From Pedobacter quisquiliarum (GTDB lineage Bacteria > Bacteroidota > Bacteroidia > Sphingobacteriales > Sphingobacteriaceae), in the NCBI RefSeq assembly GCF_014642175.1, contig NZ_BMIL01000007.1:186001-250000 (forward strand): a stretch of 64,000 bases of DNA, in the 5' to 3' direction. A model generated the notes under the pieces. The model saw nothing but the letters and a program-made list of their open reading frames with translations, searched no databases and was not told the DNA's origin. The position numbers were made by a program, and so were the translations under genes. This document shows, one piece after another, positions 62,379 through 64,000 of the stretch. Within the stretch, counting starts at the first letter, position 1. Each line of letters opens with the position of its first letter.

Positions 62379-64000
62379 TTACAACAGCTTGAAATCAGCT
62401 GACTTTAAATCTCTGGAGTTTGTTCCGATAAACAACTTGAAGTCACCTGGCTCAGCTACATATTGCAGCTCCGCATTGTAGAATTTCAGGTCTTCAGCAC
62501 TAATCGTAAAGGTTACTTCGCGACTTTCACCCGGCTTCAAACTAATCTTCTGAAAAGACTTAAGCTCTTTCACCGGACGCGTGATACTTCCCACCATGTC
62601 GCGTGTATAAAGCTGAACAACTTCCTTGCCTTCATACTTACCGTTGTTTGTTACCGTAACCGTCGCTCTAATGGATTCTCCTGCTTTAAAAGAAGGTGCC
62701 GATAACTTGATATCGCCATAGCTGAAAGTCGTATAGCTCAAGCCATATCCAAATGGATAAAGTGGCTCATTGGTCACATCCAGATAGTTGGAACGGAACT
62801 TCGAGAACCATTTACCTTCTTCCAAAGGTCGACCAGTGTTTTTATGACTGTAATAAATTGGAACCTGACCCACATTTTGCGGGAATGTTGCGGTAAGTTT
62901 TCCAGAAGGATTAACGTTACCAAACAAGACATCACCAGTTGCAGCAGCGGCCTGCGTACCACCAAACCATACGTTCAGGATAGCAGGGACATTTTCACTC
63001 TCCCATTTCAACGCTAAGGGGCGGCCGGTAAACAGCACGAGTACAACCGGTTTTCCGGTTTTTAACAAGGCCGCTAAAAGGCGTTGCTGTACGTCCGGAA
63101 TCTCCAGGTCTGTGCGACTGGAACTTTCTCCACTCATTTCAGAACTTTCTCCCAACGCGGCAACAACCACATCTGCTTTCATGGCATTGGCTACAGCTTC
63201 CTGAATGATGACTTCTTCGCTGCGGTTATCCCTTGGAATTTCACGACCGAACATGGTTGCTCTTTCCTGATATGCCGGATCTTCCAATAGGTTCGAACCC
63301 AGACTATGCAGGATCTTAACATTATTCCCAACAACCGTCTTTAACCCCTCTAAAAGGGAAGGTGTGTTGTTTAATTCTGCATTTACACTCCAGGTACCTG
63401 GCATGTTGCTTCTGGTGTTTGCTAGTGGCCCAACCAAAGCAATGGTGCCCGACTTCTTCAGTGGTAGCAAGTTGTTCTGATTTTTCAACAACACAAAACT
63501 TTGACCAGCCACTTCACGTGCCGCTTGCAGATTTGCAGGAGTAAGAATCTCCTTTTTTGCACGTGCATCATTACAGTAGCGATATGGATCATCAAAAAGA
63601 CCAAGTTTGTATTTTGCTTCAAGGACCAGCTTACAGGCATTGTTAATCTGCTCCTCGGTAACTTTACCTTCTTTCAAAGACTTTCCAAGCGTATTCAGAA
63701 AACCTTCACTCACCATATCCATCTCAACTCCTGCTTTCAGAGATAAGGCAGACACTTGTTGCAAGTCACCGAGGCCATGGTCAATAAGTTCAGACACAGC
63801 TGTATAATCAGTTACCACAAAGCCATTAAATCCCCATTGCTTACGAAGCAAATCCGTCATAAGCCATTTATTCGCAGTAGCCGGTACACCATTGATGTCG
63901 TTAAAAGAAGTCATTACACTTCCTGCACCTGCATCAATCGCCGCTTTATAAGGTGGCAAATATTCATTGTACATGCGATGTAAACTCATGTCGGTTGTGT
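62379..64000 (-). CDS. bglX: GH3 beta-glucosidase (partial, N-terminus beyond the right edge)
   Basis: Open beyond the right edge; the codons before the ATG at 63989 continue in frame (TTDMSLHRMYNEYLPPY), so the real start is further upstream. About 540 residues seen: end of the catalytic barrel with the nucleophile Asp in GFVVTDYTAV, the alpha/beta sandwich domain (VLLKNQNNLLPLKKSGTIALVGPLA, GESSEMSGESSSRTDL), and the fibronectin-like C-terminal domain. GH3 enzymes release glucose from beta-glucosides. Convergent with the YebC gene; not obviously part of the SusCD operon. Confidence 0.95.
   Translation of the reverse strand, partial: TTDMSLHRMYNEYLPPYKAAIDAGAGSVMTSFNDINGVPATANKWLMTDLLRKQWGFNGFVVTDYTAVSELIDHGLGDLQQVSALSLKAGVEMDMVSEGFLNTLGKSLKEGKVTEEQINNACKLVLEAKYKLGLFDDPYRYCNDARAKKEILTPANLQAAREVAGQSFVLLKNQNNLLPLKKSGTIALVGPLANTRSNMPGTWSVNAELNNTPSLLEGLKTVVGNNVKILHSLGSNLLEDPAYQERATMFGREIPRDNRSEEVIIQEAVANAMKADVVVAALGESSEMSGESSSRTDLEIPDVQQRLLAALLKTGKPVVLVLFTGRPLALKWESENVPAILNVWFGGTQAAAATGDVLFGNVNPSGKLTATFPQNVGQVPIYYSHKNTGRPLEEGKWFSKFRSNYLDVTNEPLYPFGYGLSYTTFSYGDIKLSAPSFKAGESIRATVTVTNNGKYEGKEVVQLYTRDMVGSITRPVKELKSFQKISLKPGESREVTFTISAEDLKFYNAELQYVAEPGDFKLFIGTNSRDLKSADFKLL

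Overview
The window looks like chromosome from a Bacteroidota member of the Sphingobacteriaceae, most likely Pedobacter or a close relative. This rests on two SusC/SusD pairs, DUF5777, DUF1599 and BT_3928-type proteins, many Tat/lipoprotein sugar oxidoreductases, SDR-type threonine dehydrogenase, and promoters of the Bacteroidota form TTTG-N19/20-TAnnTTTG instead of E. coli -35/-10 boxes. No phage, IS element or CRISPR array is visible. Genus is inferred from family content only.

Region 1-6 kb: the end of an efflux operon (TetR regulator, TolC-family protein running off the left edge), a second TetR, murB, a lone ECF sigma factor, a lycopene-cyclase-like membrane protein paired with a small cytochrome b5-like protein, and a PfkB kinase. 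At 5.87-6.46 kb two identical tRNA-Asn(GTT) genes lie in tandem, each with its own promoter and terminator, clearly a duplication. 6.5-11.2 kb is accessory: small unrecognised ORFs, a lipoprotein GH10 xylanase with a long low-complexity linker, a WcaJ-type priming glycosyltransferase, a small HTH regulator and hypothetical genes.

Region 11-39 kb is mostly housekeeping: recJ-lptB-GH3 acyl-adenylate operon, MBL hydrolase, response regulator, gcvP, pdxJ, ahcY (with a structured leader), an SPFH lipoprotein preceded by an overlapping 55-residue membrane ORF, a cytochrome c/YceI/DUF5777 operon divergent from an ECF sigma/anti-sigma-barrel pair, a second copy of the small HTH regulator next to two related ~65-residue proteins, bacilliredoxin, cdaA-folP, DUF1599, BT_3928-DppB permease, aroK, truA, GH20 hexosaminidase and dacB, then asd at 39-40 kb.

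Region 40.2-55.6 kb is the most interesting part: ten tightly packed minus-strand genes (50475 down to 40226) encode a gluconate-2-dehydrogenase-subunit-3-like lipoprotein, a GMC flavoprotein, a lipoprotein cytochrome c, two Gfo/Idh/MocA oxidoreductases, three TIM-barrel isomerase/epimerase-like proteins, a DUF1080 (3-keto-glycoside hydrolase-type) protein and an MFS nucleoside/sugar symporter. Directly upstream on the same strand is a SusC/SusD pair. The gene set fits a periplasmic 3-keto-glycoside pathway: uptake by SusCD, oxidation at C3 by GMC/subunit 3 with electrons passed to cytochrome c, cleavage by DUF1080 and the TIM barrels, reduction by Gfo/Idh/MocA, import by the MFS protein. The substrate cannot be read from the sequence.

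Region 55.6-64 kb: a second SusC/SusD pair transcribed divergently, an SDR-type L-threonine dehydrogenase, a YebC/PmpR regulator and a GH3 beta-glucosidase cut by the right edge.
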